A stretch of 6,067 bases of DNA, from contig DAOVOW010000136.1 in the NCBI GenBank assembly GCA_030629485.1, forward strand, positions 1 through 6,067. Direction: 5' to 3'. The position numbers and the translations under genes were made by a program. The notes beneath the pieces are model-generated. The model searched no databases. It was not told the DNA's origin and was given only the letters and a program-made list of their open reading frames with translations. Below, piece after piece: positions 1 to 6,067 of this stretch. This DNA is from a bacterium (GTDB taxonomy: Bacteria; Zixibacteria; MSB-5A5; GN15; FEB-12). Positions within the stretch are counted from its first letter, which is position 1. The number at the start of each line of letters is the position of its first letter.

Positions 1-60
1 GAGAAAGCGACTTGTCGCCTTGCCACTGGATGCCGGATCGAGTCCGGCATGACAAGTTGC
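1..60 (-). terminator. Possible transcription terminator after the amidohydrolase
   Basis: Read as minus-strand RNA, the nested hairpin of 7-60 begins about 14 bases after the amidohydrolase stop codon, and its outer stem is followed at once by UUUCUC (bases 6 to 1). A GC-containing hairpin followed by a U-rich run at the end of a gene block is what an intrinsic terminator looks like. The U run is short and interrupted, the stem has a 13-base one-sided bulge, and the window ends here, so this is only a candidate. It could equally be a repeat that protects the 3' end of the message. Confidence 0.35.
7..60. repeat. Nested palindromic repeat, REP-like intergenic element
   Basis: Bases 30-37 (ATGCCGGA) and 43-50 (TCCGGCAT) form a perfect 8-bp inverted repeat around a 5-base loop. 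Outside it, bases 7-16 (GCGACTTGTC) pair with 51-60 (GACAAGTTGC) over ten positions with one G-T wobble, leaving 13 unpaired bases (17-29) on one side only. The left outer arm is itself part of a 12-base palindrome (GCGACTTGTCGC, 7-18). The core, read on the minus strand as GTCATGCCGG...CCGGCATCCAG, resembles a class of dispersed palindromes that I recall from many bacterial genomes; this is recall, not a search. It lies in the gap after the amidohydrolase stop, where such elements usually sit. Only one copy is visible, so repetition in the genome is inferred. Confidence 0.6.
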
Positions 61-74
61 AGCGAGGGGTGCGA

Positions 75-1658
75 TCAGAGATTCAGTCCACCGACACAGT
101 GCTTGACCCTGCCGTCGACTATCGTGGCCAACACTTCGATCCGGGCGATAGCCGAGGCCGCAACCCGCGTCACATCATCGGAGAGCACCACCAAATCGGC
201 CGGATATCCCGGTAAGATGTAACCCCGGCAATGTTCCTGTCCCGTCGCGAAGGCCGGTCCGACGGTAAACCGCTTCAGCGCATGAGCCGCTGTGATACGT
301 TGCTCCGGATAAAAGAGGTCACGTCGCCCCGGTCGCGATCGCTGGACGGCGGCCGCCATGCCGGCCAGCGGATTCAACGGCTCAATGGGCGCGTCGGAGC
401 CGAATGCCAGGTTTATGCCACGGTCGATGAGGGTCTTGAATAGGTAAGCGTTGCGCCCTCTGGCTCCCCAGTACTTCCGCACCAGATCGATGTCGGCGGG
501 ACAGTGTGAGAGCTGCATCGAGGCTACGATCCCAAGCCGCTTCAGCCGTGGGATGTCCTGGCGTCGGATCATTTGCAGGTGTTCGATACGATGGCGACCA
601 CCCGATCTCAGGGGCGGTGATGAGTCGAAGGCGTCGATTACATTTGATACGGCACGGTCCCCGATGGCATGGACGGCACACGGCAGGCCCAACCTAGCGG
701 CCGATTTGATCAAGCGCCGCAACTCCGAGGGCGATGTGGTCTCGATCCCGCGATTGTCGCCACCCGGATACTTGTTGAAGCAAAGCGCTGTTTGACTGCC
801 CAGTGAACCATCGGCGAAAATCTTGACACCCGCAATACGCAGGAACTCATCACCGGCGCCATAGCGCACTCCCACTCGATGCATTTTGGGAAGCATTTTC
901 GCTCCGGGGTAATGATTGATCCGCAGTCCGAGGCGACCCTTTTCGGCCTTTTCCGTGAAGAAGGCCAACGCCTCGGGTTCGTCGAACGAATGAACACCGG
1001 TCACGCCGCGTTGGTACGCTATCTTGAGCGCGCGGCGGTAGAATCGATCTGTCTGGCCCGCCGACGGCGATCCGACCAGATCGTGAACCGGTAGATAGGC
1101 TGCTCCCTCGCGGAGAATACCGGTTGGCTCGCCTGCGGTGTCACGAACGATTTCTCCGCCCATCGGCTGACGAGTCTTGCGCGTAATCCCCGCCAGCTTC
1201 AACGCGCGGCTGTTGACCCATGCGGTGTGCTGATCCTTTGAGAAGAAAAGGGCCGGACGACCACCCGTTACGCTGTCGAGCATCAGGGAGTTTGGTTCGA
1301 CGCGCCGCTTGAATCGGTCCAGCTCGAACCCTTCACCGACTACCCACTCGTTCTTCTTGAGTTTAGCGGCGAACTTGCGGATCGTCTCCAGACAAGCTTC
1401 GATCGAATCCAATCCCAGTAGCGAGACCCGACTGTAGGCAAGCGCCATGAAATAGAAATGAGTATGCGCATCAACGAAACCGGGCGTCACGGTCAGCCCT
1501 TTGAGGTCGATCTTTCGATACTTTTTGAAGTCCGGATCATGTTCCAAGTTACGTCCGACGGCTTCAATTCGGCCCTTGTTCAGGGCCATGGAATCAACCA
1601 CCAACCCGTCTGCCTGGGTCAGGATGCGGGCGTTGTAGATCAGCTTCTTAGCTGTCAT
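75..1658 (-). CDS. YtcJ-like metal-dependent amidohydrolase (Amidohydrolase_3 family)
   Basis: A 527-residue cytoplasmic hydrolase with no signal peptide. It has the amidohydrolase-superfamily layout: a small N-terminal beta-sandwich strand set, then a TIM barrel starting at the metal-binding HxH of DAHTHF (H65, H67), the lysine of GVKIFADGSLGS (K279), the later metal histidines in AVHAIGDRA (H330) and HRIEHLQ (H360), and the catalytic aspartate in FGSDAPIEPLNPL (D422). The C-terminal GYPADLVVLSDD segment returns to the sandwich domain. Length and motif order match YtcJ/Amidohydrolase_3 proteins, which hydrolyse amide or related C-N bonds; the substrate cannot be read from sequence. The start at 1658 is chosen over the ATG at 1685 because a near-perfect Shine-Dalgarno lies six bases before it. 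The first 11 bases overlap the end of selB, so translation is probably coupled to it. The stop is TGA. All key residues are present. The family call is firm; a link to selenium metabolism is not supported. Confidence 0.93.
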   Translation of the reverse strand: MTAKKLIYNARILTQADGLVVDSMALNKGRIEAVGRNLEHDPDFKKYRKIDLKGLTVTPGFVDAHTHFYFMALAYSRVSLLGLDSIEACLETIRKFAAKLKKNEWVVGEGFELDRFKRRVEPNSLMLDSVTGGRPALFFSKDQHTAWVNSRALKLAGITRKTRQPMGGEIVRDTAGEPTGILREGAAYLPVHDLVGSPSAGQTDRFYRRALKIAYQRGVTGVHSFDEPEALAFFTEKAEKGRLGLRINHYPGAKMLPKMHRVGVRYGAGDEFLRIAGVKIFADGSLGSQTALCFNKYPGGDNRGIETTSPSELRRLIKSAARLGLPCAVHAIGDRAVSNVIDAFDSSPPLRSGGRHRIEHLQMIRRQDIPRLKRLGIVASMQLSHCPADIDLVRKYWGARGRNAYLFKTLIDRGINLAFGSDAPIEPLNPLAGMAAAVQRSRPGRRDLFYPEQRITAAHALKRFTVGPAFATGQEHCRGYILPGYPADLVVLSDDVTRVAASAIARIEVLATIVDGRVKHCVGGLNL

Positions 1659-3537
1659 AACGATCTCCTTTGATACGAACGTCACCGTCGCGAGTGGTCA
1701 GCCTCAACCGATCGGTTTCCTCAAGAATAGGGATAACAAACTTGCGCGAGACACCGAATCGATTCTTGAGATCACTCACGGTCAGTTCACCTGTGGCGTT
1801 GAGTTGCTCTTTGATGAACGTGACGATCTCCTCCCAGGCAGCCCTGAGAAACAGGAACTCCGAGCCGCATTTGTACCCCTCACCCGACTCGATGATGAAC
1901 TTGATGGCGTCGCGATGATCTTTGCCGCCCTGTGCCAGAGAAGCCAGGCGCGGCGGCGTGTACGGTTGTTCTTTCAGTTGGGCGATTATCTCGTTGTGGG
2001 CAACCTTGATGCCACCCTTCAGACTCATCCCACGCCCGACCAGGTTGTAGCGATTGCCCAGCTTTACTAACTTGCCGCTGTGAATCAACCAGTCCAACAG
2101 ATCAGTGACCGCTTCTGCTTCCGTCGAAGAAAACTGCGCTACCTGCTCGCGAGTCAGTCCTTTCAGATGCGGCTTGCTCATGAGATAAGCCGAGGCCTGT
2201 TCCTCGAAGGTGGACGTCATGCTCTCGAGGTGTGCTTGGTGAAACAGTTTGCCGTTGAATCGATCCACGAGGCCGTCTTTCATCAGTTGTTTGACAGCCG
2301 AGGATACCTGGCTATGTGACAGCGTAGAGTGTTCCAGGAGCGTACTTGATGGTATCATGATCGCACACGACAACTCGCTGAGTACCAGGTCGGTGTCAGA
2401 TCCGGTTATCCTTGACTTAAGGTACTCGTAACGGTACACCTCACGACGATAAGGAAGGCGAGGCAGGTGGTCGAGGACGCGTCCGCCGCCGAGGGTAACC
2501 ATCGGCGTGGGCAAGCGGGCGATATAATGATCGCCGGTCAGAGTATAGACCGGTTGGTCGGGTCGGAAGAAGATGATCGAAGATTGAGACGGCTTGACAA
2601 CTTTTTGATCATACATCCTGATCTCACCCTCGACCTCGCTGGTGCCGGTGATGAACAGGATGCGTCGTCGGTCGCTCAGAGAAACCGGCGCCTCGGGCAG
2701 CAACTCCATCGACAGCGCCAGCACCGGACGATCTTCAAAATATGTCTGGTCCCGTCGGTCGGTAATGACGCCGCCGCGCACCAGGTTCTCTTTATCGACA
2801 CCGGTCAGGGTTAAGGCCGTTCGGTGTCCCGGCTCGGCGCGAGTTACTTCGCGGTTATTGGCGCGCAGCGTGCGCACTTTGCCGGAGGCGCCGGAAGGCC
2901 ACACGGAGACCGTCTGCCCGACCGACAGTGTTCCGCCGCGCAAGGTGCCGGTCACCACGCCACCGATCCCAGTGAGCACAAACGACCGATCGATATACAA
3001 GCGCGCCTTGCCGATGTCGCGCTGCACCAAAATCCGGGTGGAAAGGGTATCGAGATAGCGCTCCAATTCCTCGAAGCCGTCGCCCGTATGCGCCGAGACA
3101 TGGAAAATCGGAGCCTCAGCCAGGAAGGTTCCGGCAACCTTCTCGCGGATATCTTCTGTCAGCAACTCCAGCCAGTCTTGTTCGGCCAAGTCGGTCTTGT
3201 TGATAACAATGAGGCCGTGATTGATGCCGAGGAGGCGAACGATCTGGAAATGTTCCTGACTTTGCGGCATCCAGCCGTCATCGGCGGCAATCACTAACAT
3301 GACCGCGTCGATCCCGCCCACGCCGGCGATCATGTTCTTGACGAACCGTTCATGGCCGGGAACATCCACGAACGCGATAGCACCTTCCTCATCGTCACCG
3401 CGAAAGGCAAAACCGAGATCGATGGTCATGCCGCGCAATTTCTCCTCGGGCAGGCGGTCGGGATCGGTTCCAGTCAGGCGCTTGACGATGGCCGATTTGC
3501 CGTGATCGATATGCCCAGCCGTTCCGATTACCAGCAT
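1648..3537 (-). CDS. selB: Selenocysteine-specific translation elongation factor SelB
   Basis: A 629-residue GTPase that carries selenocysteinyl-tRNA(Sec) to the ribosome at UGA codons marked by a SECIS RNA hairpin. The EF-Tu-like G domain (about 1-172) shows G1 AGHIDHGKS (7-15), the SelB-typical G2 region [10 protein letters not shown] (36-45), G3 DVPGH (58-62), G4 NKTD (113-116) and G5 SAHTGDG (148-154). Two beta-barrel domains follow (about 173-358), with VVTGTLRGG and [11 protein letters not shown] as landmarks. The remaining roughly 270 residues are the bacterial SelB extension of winged-helix modules. The last one contains [18 protein letters not shown] (596-613), matching the SECIS-binding fourth module. 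Length fits full bacterial SelB and no motif is missing. It starts 13 bases after selA, with no clear Shine-Dalgarno (TGAGACGAATTCAACC precedes the ATG), which suggests coupling to selA translation. The stop is TAA, and its last 11 bases overlap the amidohydrolase. Confidence 0.97.
   Translation of the reverse strand: MLVIGTAGHIDHGKSAIVKRLTGTDPDRLPEEKLRGMTIDLGFAFRGDDEEGAIAFVDVPGHERFVKNMIAGVGGIDAVMLVIAADDGWMPQSQEHFQIVRLLGINHGLIVINKTDLAEQDWLELLTEDIREKVAGTFLAEAPIFHVSAHTGDGFEELERYLDTLSTRILVQRDIGKARLYIDRSFVLTGIGGVVTGTLRGGTLSVGQTVSVWPSGASGKVRTLRANNREVTRAEPGHRTALTLTGVDKENLVRGGVITDRRDQTYFEDRPVLALSMELLPEAPVSLSDRRRILFITGTSEVEGEIRMYDQKVVKPSQSSIIFFRPDQPVYTLTGDHYIARLPTPMVTLGGGRVLDHLPRLPYRREVYRYEYLKSRITGSDTDLVLSELSCAIMIPSSTLLEHSTLSHSQVSSAVKQLMKDGLVDRFNGKLFHQAHLESMTSTFEEQASAYLMSKPHLKGLTREQVAQFSSTEAEAVTDLLDWLIHSGKLVKLGNRYNLVGRGMSLKGGIKVAHNEIIAQLKEQPYTPPRLASLAQGGKDHRDAIKFIIESGEGYKCGSEFLFLRAAWEEIVTFIKEQLNATGELTVSDLKNRFGVSRKFVIPILEETDRLRLTTRDGDVRIKGDRYDS
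1664..1670 (-). promoter_or_regulatory. Strong ribosome binding site for the amidohydrolase, inside the selB 3' end
   Basis: Read on the minus strand, AAGGAGA begins at 1670, and its AAGGAG core ends six bases before the ATG at 1658. This is close to the ideal anti-Shine-Dalgarno match and spacing. It decides the start: the alternative upstream ATG at 1685 has no such site and would lengthen the selB overlap to 38 bases. The site encodes part of the SelB tail (residues IKGDRY), so these bases serve both as code and as ribosome binding site. Confidence 0.85.
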
Positions 3538-3550
3538 GGTTGAATTCGTC

Positions 3551-4927
3551 TCACTTCAGCGCCCGGCGAATTGCATCGCGCAGCGGTTCCAGTTCATTCT
3601 CGGCGACCGCCTTGAGATCGAGGATAAACTGTTCGTTCTCGATACGACCGATCACCGGTGGGTCCATCTCGCGAAAAGTGCGCATCATCACCGTCGGGCG
3701 ATACTTGCGGTCGAAGACGATGCCGATGGAAGGCAGGTGAGTTTCCGGCAACGCGCCGCCCCCGACGTAGGCCTGGGTCGCAGTGACCGAGAGTCCGTCA
3801 GGATGGTCAAGTTGGTCGATGATTCGTCGACCACGCTCGTACAACTGTGATTCAGACACGGAAAGAAGCTGCCAGAGGCTGACCTTATCGAACTGGTCAC
3901 CGTCGAGATAGGTCGACAGCAGTCGCTCTAGGAACGCGAACATGATTTTGTCCAATCGCATGGTGCGAAAAAGCGGGTTGCGTTTCAGCTTCCTGACCAA
4001 GACTTCGCTGCCGACAATCAGCCCTGCCTGCACGCCGCCGAGCATCTTGTCACCGGAGAAACAGGTCAGGTCGGCGCCGCTCTCGACCGATTGCTGTACT
4101 GTCGGTTCGGTCTGCCCAAGGATCTTCCTGGTGGCGATGAACACACCGCTACCAAGGTCGTTCACGACTGGAACCTGATGTCGGCGACCCAGTTCGACCA
4201 ACGGTCCGATTGCTACCTCATCGGTGAACCCGGCTTGCATGAAGTTGCTTTTGTGAACTTTCAGAATCAGCCCGGTGCGTGGGGAAAGATTGTCCTCGTA
4301 GTCGGACAGCGTGGTGATGTTGGTAGTGCCGACTTCACGAAGGCGCACCCCCGATTTCTTCATGATATCCGGAATCCGAAAACCACCGCCGATCTGCACC
4401 AACTCACCGCGGGATATCAGGACTTCCTTGCGATTGGCCAGACTATTCAGAATCAACAAGAGCGCGGCGGCATTGTTGTTGACGACAGTGCTGCTCTCCG
4501 AGCCGGCCAACAACGAAAGATATTCCTCGCAAGCTGCTCCGCGGCCACCCCGCTTGCCGCCGCTGAGATCGTATTCGACGTTACCGTAGCCGGTGACGAC
4601 CTGTTTGATCTCATCGAATAACTTCGGCGACAGCGGCGCCCGCCCCAGGTTGGTGTGCACAACTACACCGGTGGCGTTGATCACGCGAGTCATCTCGCGT
4701 CTTTTGGAGGCCATAATCGTTGTCGTGATCTCTCGTTCAAGATCGGCTTCGGTGATCCGAGCCTTCTTGCTTTTCAGACGGGCTTTGTTGTCGGCGATGA
4801 TTCGTTTGACAACCATCGCCGCATACGGTCGCGGCACTGTTGCGACGGTTGCGGCCAGCGACGGGCGTTGAAGCAACTCCTCGACAGCGGGAAAATCACG
4901 CGGTTTGAGAATCAGTTTGTCGGCCAT
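3551..4927 (-). CDS. selA: L-seryl-tRNA(Sec) selenium transferase (selenocysteine synthase) SelA
   Basis: A 458-residue PLP enzyme that converts seryl-tRNA(Sec) to selenocysteinyl-tRNA(Sec) with selenophosphate as selenium donor. In the characterised E. coli and Aquifex enzymes it works as a cytoplasmic decamer. Landmarks run in order: the N-terminal tRNA-binding region with RPSLAATVATVPRP (21-34), the INATGVVVHTNLGRAPLS block (83-100), VEYDLSGGKRGGRG (117-130), ISRGELVQIGGGFRIPDI (171-188), VVNDLGSG (254-261), the PLP-binding FSGDKMLGGVQAGL (290-303) with Schiff-base lysine K294, and the C-terminal domain with PPVIGRIENEQFILDL (423-438). Length is normal. The ATG at 4927 is preceded in frame by TAA four codons upstream, so no longer ATG form exists, and no Shine-Dalgarno is visible. 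The first 16 bases overlap the end of the M28 gene. selB follows after 13 bases, the common bacterial selAB pair. The stop is TGA, an ordinary stop here despite the Sec machinery. Confidence 0.97.
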   Translation of the reverse strand: MADKLILKPRDFPAVEELLQRPSLAATVATVPRPYAAMVVKRIIADNKARLKSKKARITEADLEREITTTIMASKRREMTRVINATGVVVHTNLGRAPLSPKLFDEIKQVVTGYGNVEYDLSGGKRGGRGAACEEYLSLLAGSESSTVVNNNAAALLLILNSLANRKEVLISRGELVQIGGGFRIPDIMKKSGVRLREVGTTNITTLSDYEDNLSPRTGLILKVHKSNFMQAGFTDEVAIGPLVELGRRHQVPVVNDLGSGVFIATRKILGQTEPTVQQSVESGADLTCFSGDKMLGGVQAGLIVGSEVLVRKLKRNPLFRTMRLDKIMFAFLERLLSTYLDGDQFDKVSLWQLLSVSESQLYERGRRIIDQLDHPDGLSVTATQAYVGGGALPETHLPSIGIVFDRKYRPTVMMRTFREMDPPVIGRIENEQFILDLKAVAENELEPLRDAIRRALK

Positions 4928-5847
4928 AGCGACGGATTATAGATAAGGTGAATCATTAGTCTGCCAACGTTCTCAAGTGCCTCCGGCGAACACTTGTCGG
5001 GGGTATCCCTCTCGGTGTGCCAGTGAGGGTAATCGAAGTCGATCAAGTCAATCGCCGGCAGGCCTCCGCTGTTGAGTGAAAGATGATCGTCATGCACGTA
5101 GTATTTGACCGAATCGTGAAAGGTGGTGAGGTTCAGCCTGGCCGCGGCGGCAAAAACCATGTCGTTGAGGGAGGGACTAAACTGTTGAGAGTAACCCTCA
5201 CGATATATCTGCTGATCCTTGTCACCTATCATGTCGAGTACGATACCGAAGCGATATTTGCCGCGAACACCCCGACGGGCGAACTCACGCGACCCGAGCA
5301 TGTAATACTCAAGATCGCCCGGCTCGCCCCAGTCCTCGCCGTCGAACAATACTAACTGCACGCCCACGGGAGGTGGCTGCTCGGCCAGTAACACCGCGAG
5401 TTCCATGAGAACCGCGACACCTGATGCGCCGTCATTGGCGCCGTCGAGGGGCTGCGCAGCAAGCAAAGGATCGGTGGCGAGTTCACAGCGGGGCCGGCAA
5501 TCCCAGTGGGCCGCCAGCAAAATGCCCGGCTGATCGGTGTGCCGCCCGGCAATTGATACCATTACGTTTACCAGAGGCAAAGTCACGCCTGAGTATGGGT
5601 CCACAAAGTGGAATACCTGGGAGTCGACCGTCAGACCGAGACTATCAAAGAATGTGTTGTAGAACGCTCGGCAGTTTTCCCAGGCCTCACTGCCGGGAAC
5701 ACGCGGACCGAACGCCACTTGTTGCTTGAGATAGCTGAAGGCGCGAGGACCGTCGAACGTCGGTGGGACCGATGAATTCTGGCTGCATGACAGTCCCAAG
5801 GCGGTAAATAGCAATGTCGCGAGGCACAGTTGGTCAAGGCGGTACAT
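4912..5847 (-). CDS. M28-family zinc lipoprotein, glutaminyl-cyclase-like peptidase
   Basis: A 311-residue exported protein. The N-terminus is a short signal peptide (MYRLDQLCLATLLFTALGLS) followed by C21 in a GLSC lipobox, so it is probably lipid-anchored in the envelope. The catalytic domain has the M28 metal site: H114 in LAAHWD, D139 in GANDGASGVAVLMELA, general base E171 and neighbouring ligand D172 in LFDGEDWG, D205 in VLDMIGD, and H277 in HWHTERDTPD. The GANDGASG, DGEDWG and WHTERD forms match the branch of M28 that includes glutaminyl cyclases, which make N-terminal pyroglutamate; other relatives are aminopeptidases, and sequence alone does not separate them. All metal residues are present. 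Unusual cysteines C117 and C121 sit just after H114. The ATG at 5847 follows directly on an in-frame TGA, so it is the first possible ATG start. No Shine-Dalgarno is seen. A TTGACA hexamer lies at 5882-5877 but lacks a good -10. The gene overlaps selA by 16 bases. Confidence 0.9.
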   Translation of the reverse strand: MYRLDQLCLATLLFTALGLSCSQNSSVPPTFDGPRAFSYLKQQVAFGPRVPGSEAWENCRAFYNTFFDSLGLTVDSQVFHFVDPYSGVTLPLVNVMVSIAGRHTDQPGILLAAHWDCRPRCELATDPLLAAQPLDGANDGASGVAVLMELAVLLAEQPPPVGVQLVLFDGEDWGEPGDLEYYMLGSREFARRGVRGKYRFGIVLDMIGDKDQQIYREGYSQQFSPSLNDMVFAAAARLNLTTFHDSVKYYVHDDHLSLNSGGLPAIDLIDFDYPHWHTERDTPDKCSPEALENVGRLMIHLIYNPSLWPTN

Positions 5848-5893
5848 TCAAACAATGTCATCGAAATTGTCGGACATGTCAACGGAAAAGCCG

Positions 5894-6067
5894 TTAGAAG
5901 CGGATCTCGGTCCAGATCGAGATTTCGCGCAGATGGCTGCGCCGGTTGCGGTAGTTGTCGTTGGAATCCTGCCAGCGGGTGGACAGGCCGCCCTTGATCT
6001 GTCGACTGAAGGAGTAGGTCAGCACAGCATTCCAGGTGAAGTCGGATTTGTCGGCAGAGGCCACATA
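5894..6067 (-). CDS. C-terminal end of a probable outer-membrane beta-barrel protein (partial)
   Basis: An open frame enters from the window edge (YVASADKSDFTWN...) and ends in TAA at 5894-5896, giving 57 visible residues. The tail shows alternating hydrophobic and polar residues as in membrane beta-strands (FTWNAVLTYSFSR, then IKGGLSTRW), a polar turn (QDSNDNYRNRRS), and a final strand ISIWTEIRF that ends on phenylalanine. That closing aromatic residue is the known recognition signal of the BAM machinery in Gram-negative outer membranes. The protein family cannot be fixed from this fragment. Large barrel proteins such as SprA/Sov-type secretion components are one possibility, but this is a guess. 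It lies 46 bases upstream of the M28 lipoprotein in the same direction, so the two may share a transcript. Being an edge fragment, it is not a pseudogene call. Confidence 0.7.
   Translation of the reverse strand, partial: YVASADKSDFTWNAVLTYSFSRQIKGGLSTRWQDSNDNYRNRRSHLREISIWTEIRF

Noticed and set aside
1..77. The amidohydrolase TGA stop as a selenocysteine codon: the frame stays open for 24 more codons to the window edge and a hairpin follows.
   Set aside because: The protein already ends at the normal family length after the closing strand. The hairpin stem starts about 24 bases after the TGA, too far for a bacterial SECIS loop, and it is better explained as an intergenic palindrome.
1659..1685. 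A longer amidohydrolase starting at the ATG at 1685, adding MTFVSKEIV.
   Set aside because: The strong Shine-Dalgarno at 1664-1670 lies inside that extension and serves the ATG at 1658; the added residues are not part of the family fold.
2824..3297. A 157-codon open frame on the plus strand, opposite selB.
   Set aside because: It is antisense to the conserved GTPase and barrel domains of SelB and shows no family features; a shadow frame.
4091..4621. A 176-codon open frame on the plus strand, opposite selA.
   Set aside because: It is fully antisense to a well-conserved gene, has no recognisable domain or ribosome site, and such shadow frames are common opposite GC-rich genes.
4850..4914. The M28 TGA stop, just before selA, as a selenocysteine codon.
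   Set aside because: The M28 domain is complete after the final zinc histidine and helix, selA begins within the overlap, and I see no strong hairpin directly after the TGA.
5848..5893. A sigma-70 promoter for the M28 gene built on the TTGACA hexamer at 5882-5877.
   Set aside because: The -35 match is perfect, but at 16-17 bases spacing the -10 candidates (TGACAT, GACATT) match only three of six positions, so it is too weak to list.
5881..5895. An inverted repeat AACGG/CCGTT over the stop of the barrel gene as a terminator.
   Set aside because: The stem has only five pairs and no U-rich run follows it on the minus strand.

Overview
The window is a compact, co-directional gene block. Every real gene lies on the minus strand, so transcription runs from position 6067 toward position 1. 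In that order it holds: the last 57 codons of a probable outer-membrane beta-barrel protein; an exported M28-family (glutaminyl-cyclase-like) zinc lipoprotein; selA (selenocysteine synthase); selB (selenocysteine-specific elongation factor); a YtcJ-like amidohydrolase; and a palindromic repeat that may end the transcript. The strand carries almost no non-coding DNA: 46 bases between the barrel gene and the M28 gene, 13 between selA and selB, and 74 after the last stop. M28/selA overlap by 16 bases and selB/amidohydrolase by 11. No stretch above 300 bases lacks a gene.

The organism is a bacterium. SelA and SelB are of bacterial type, and archaea and eukaryotes use a different Sec route. It is probably Gram-negative: a lipobox lipoprotein sits beside a protein whose C-terminus ends in a beta-strand closing on phenylalanine, the usual outer-membrane barrel ending. 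The DNA looks moderately GC-rich by eye. The style of genes would fit an uncultured lineage of the FCB group, but that placement is a guess from gene character, not a measurement.

The functional core is selA-selB. SelA converts seryl-tRNA(Sec) to selenocysteinyl-tRNA(Sec) using selenophosphate and PLP. SelB carries that tRNA to ribosomes paused at UGA codons followed by a SECIS hairpin. Both look intact, so this organism should insert selenocysteine. The other two required genes, selC (tRNA-Sec) and selD (selenophosphate synthetase), and any selenoprotein, are not in the window. The flanking M28 and amidohydrolase genes have no known role in selenium metabolism; close packing suggests co-transcription, not necessarily shared function.

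I see no clearly novel system. The points most worth a second look are the nested palindrome at 7-60, the contrast between one very strong ribosome binding site (amidohydrolase) and three starts with none, the cyclase-versus-peptidase question for the M28 lipoprotein, and a possible regulatory hairpin before selA.
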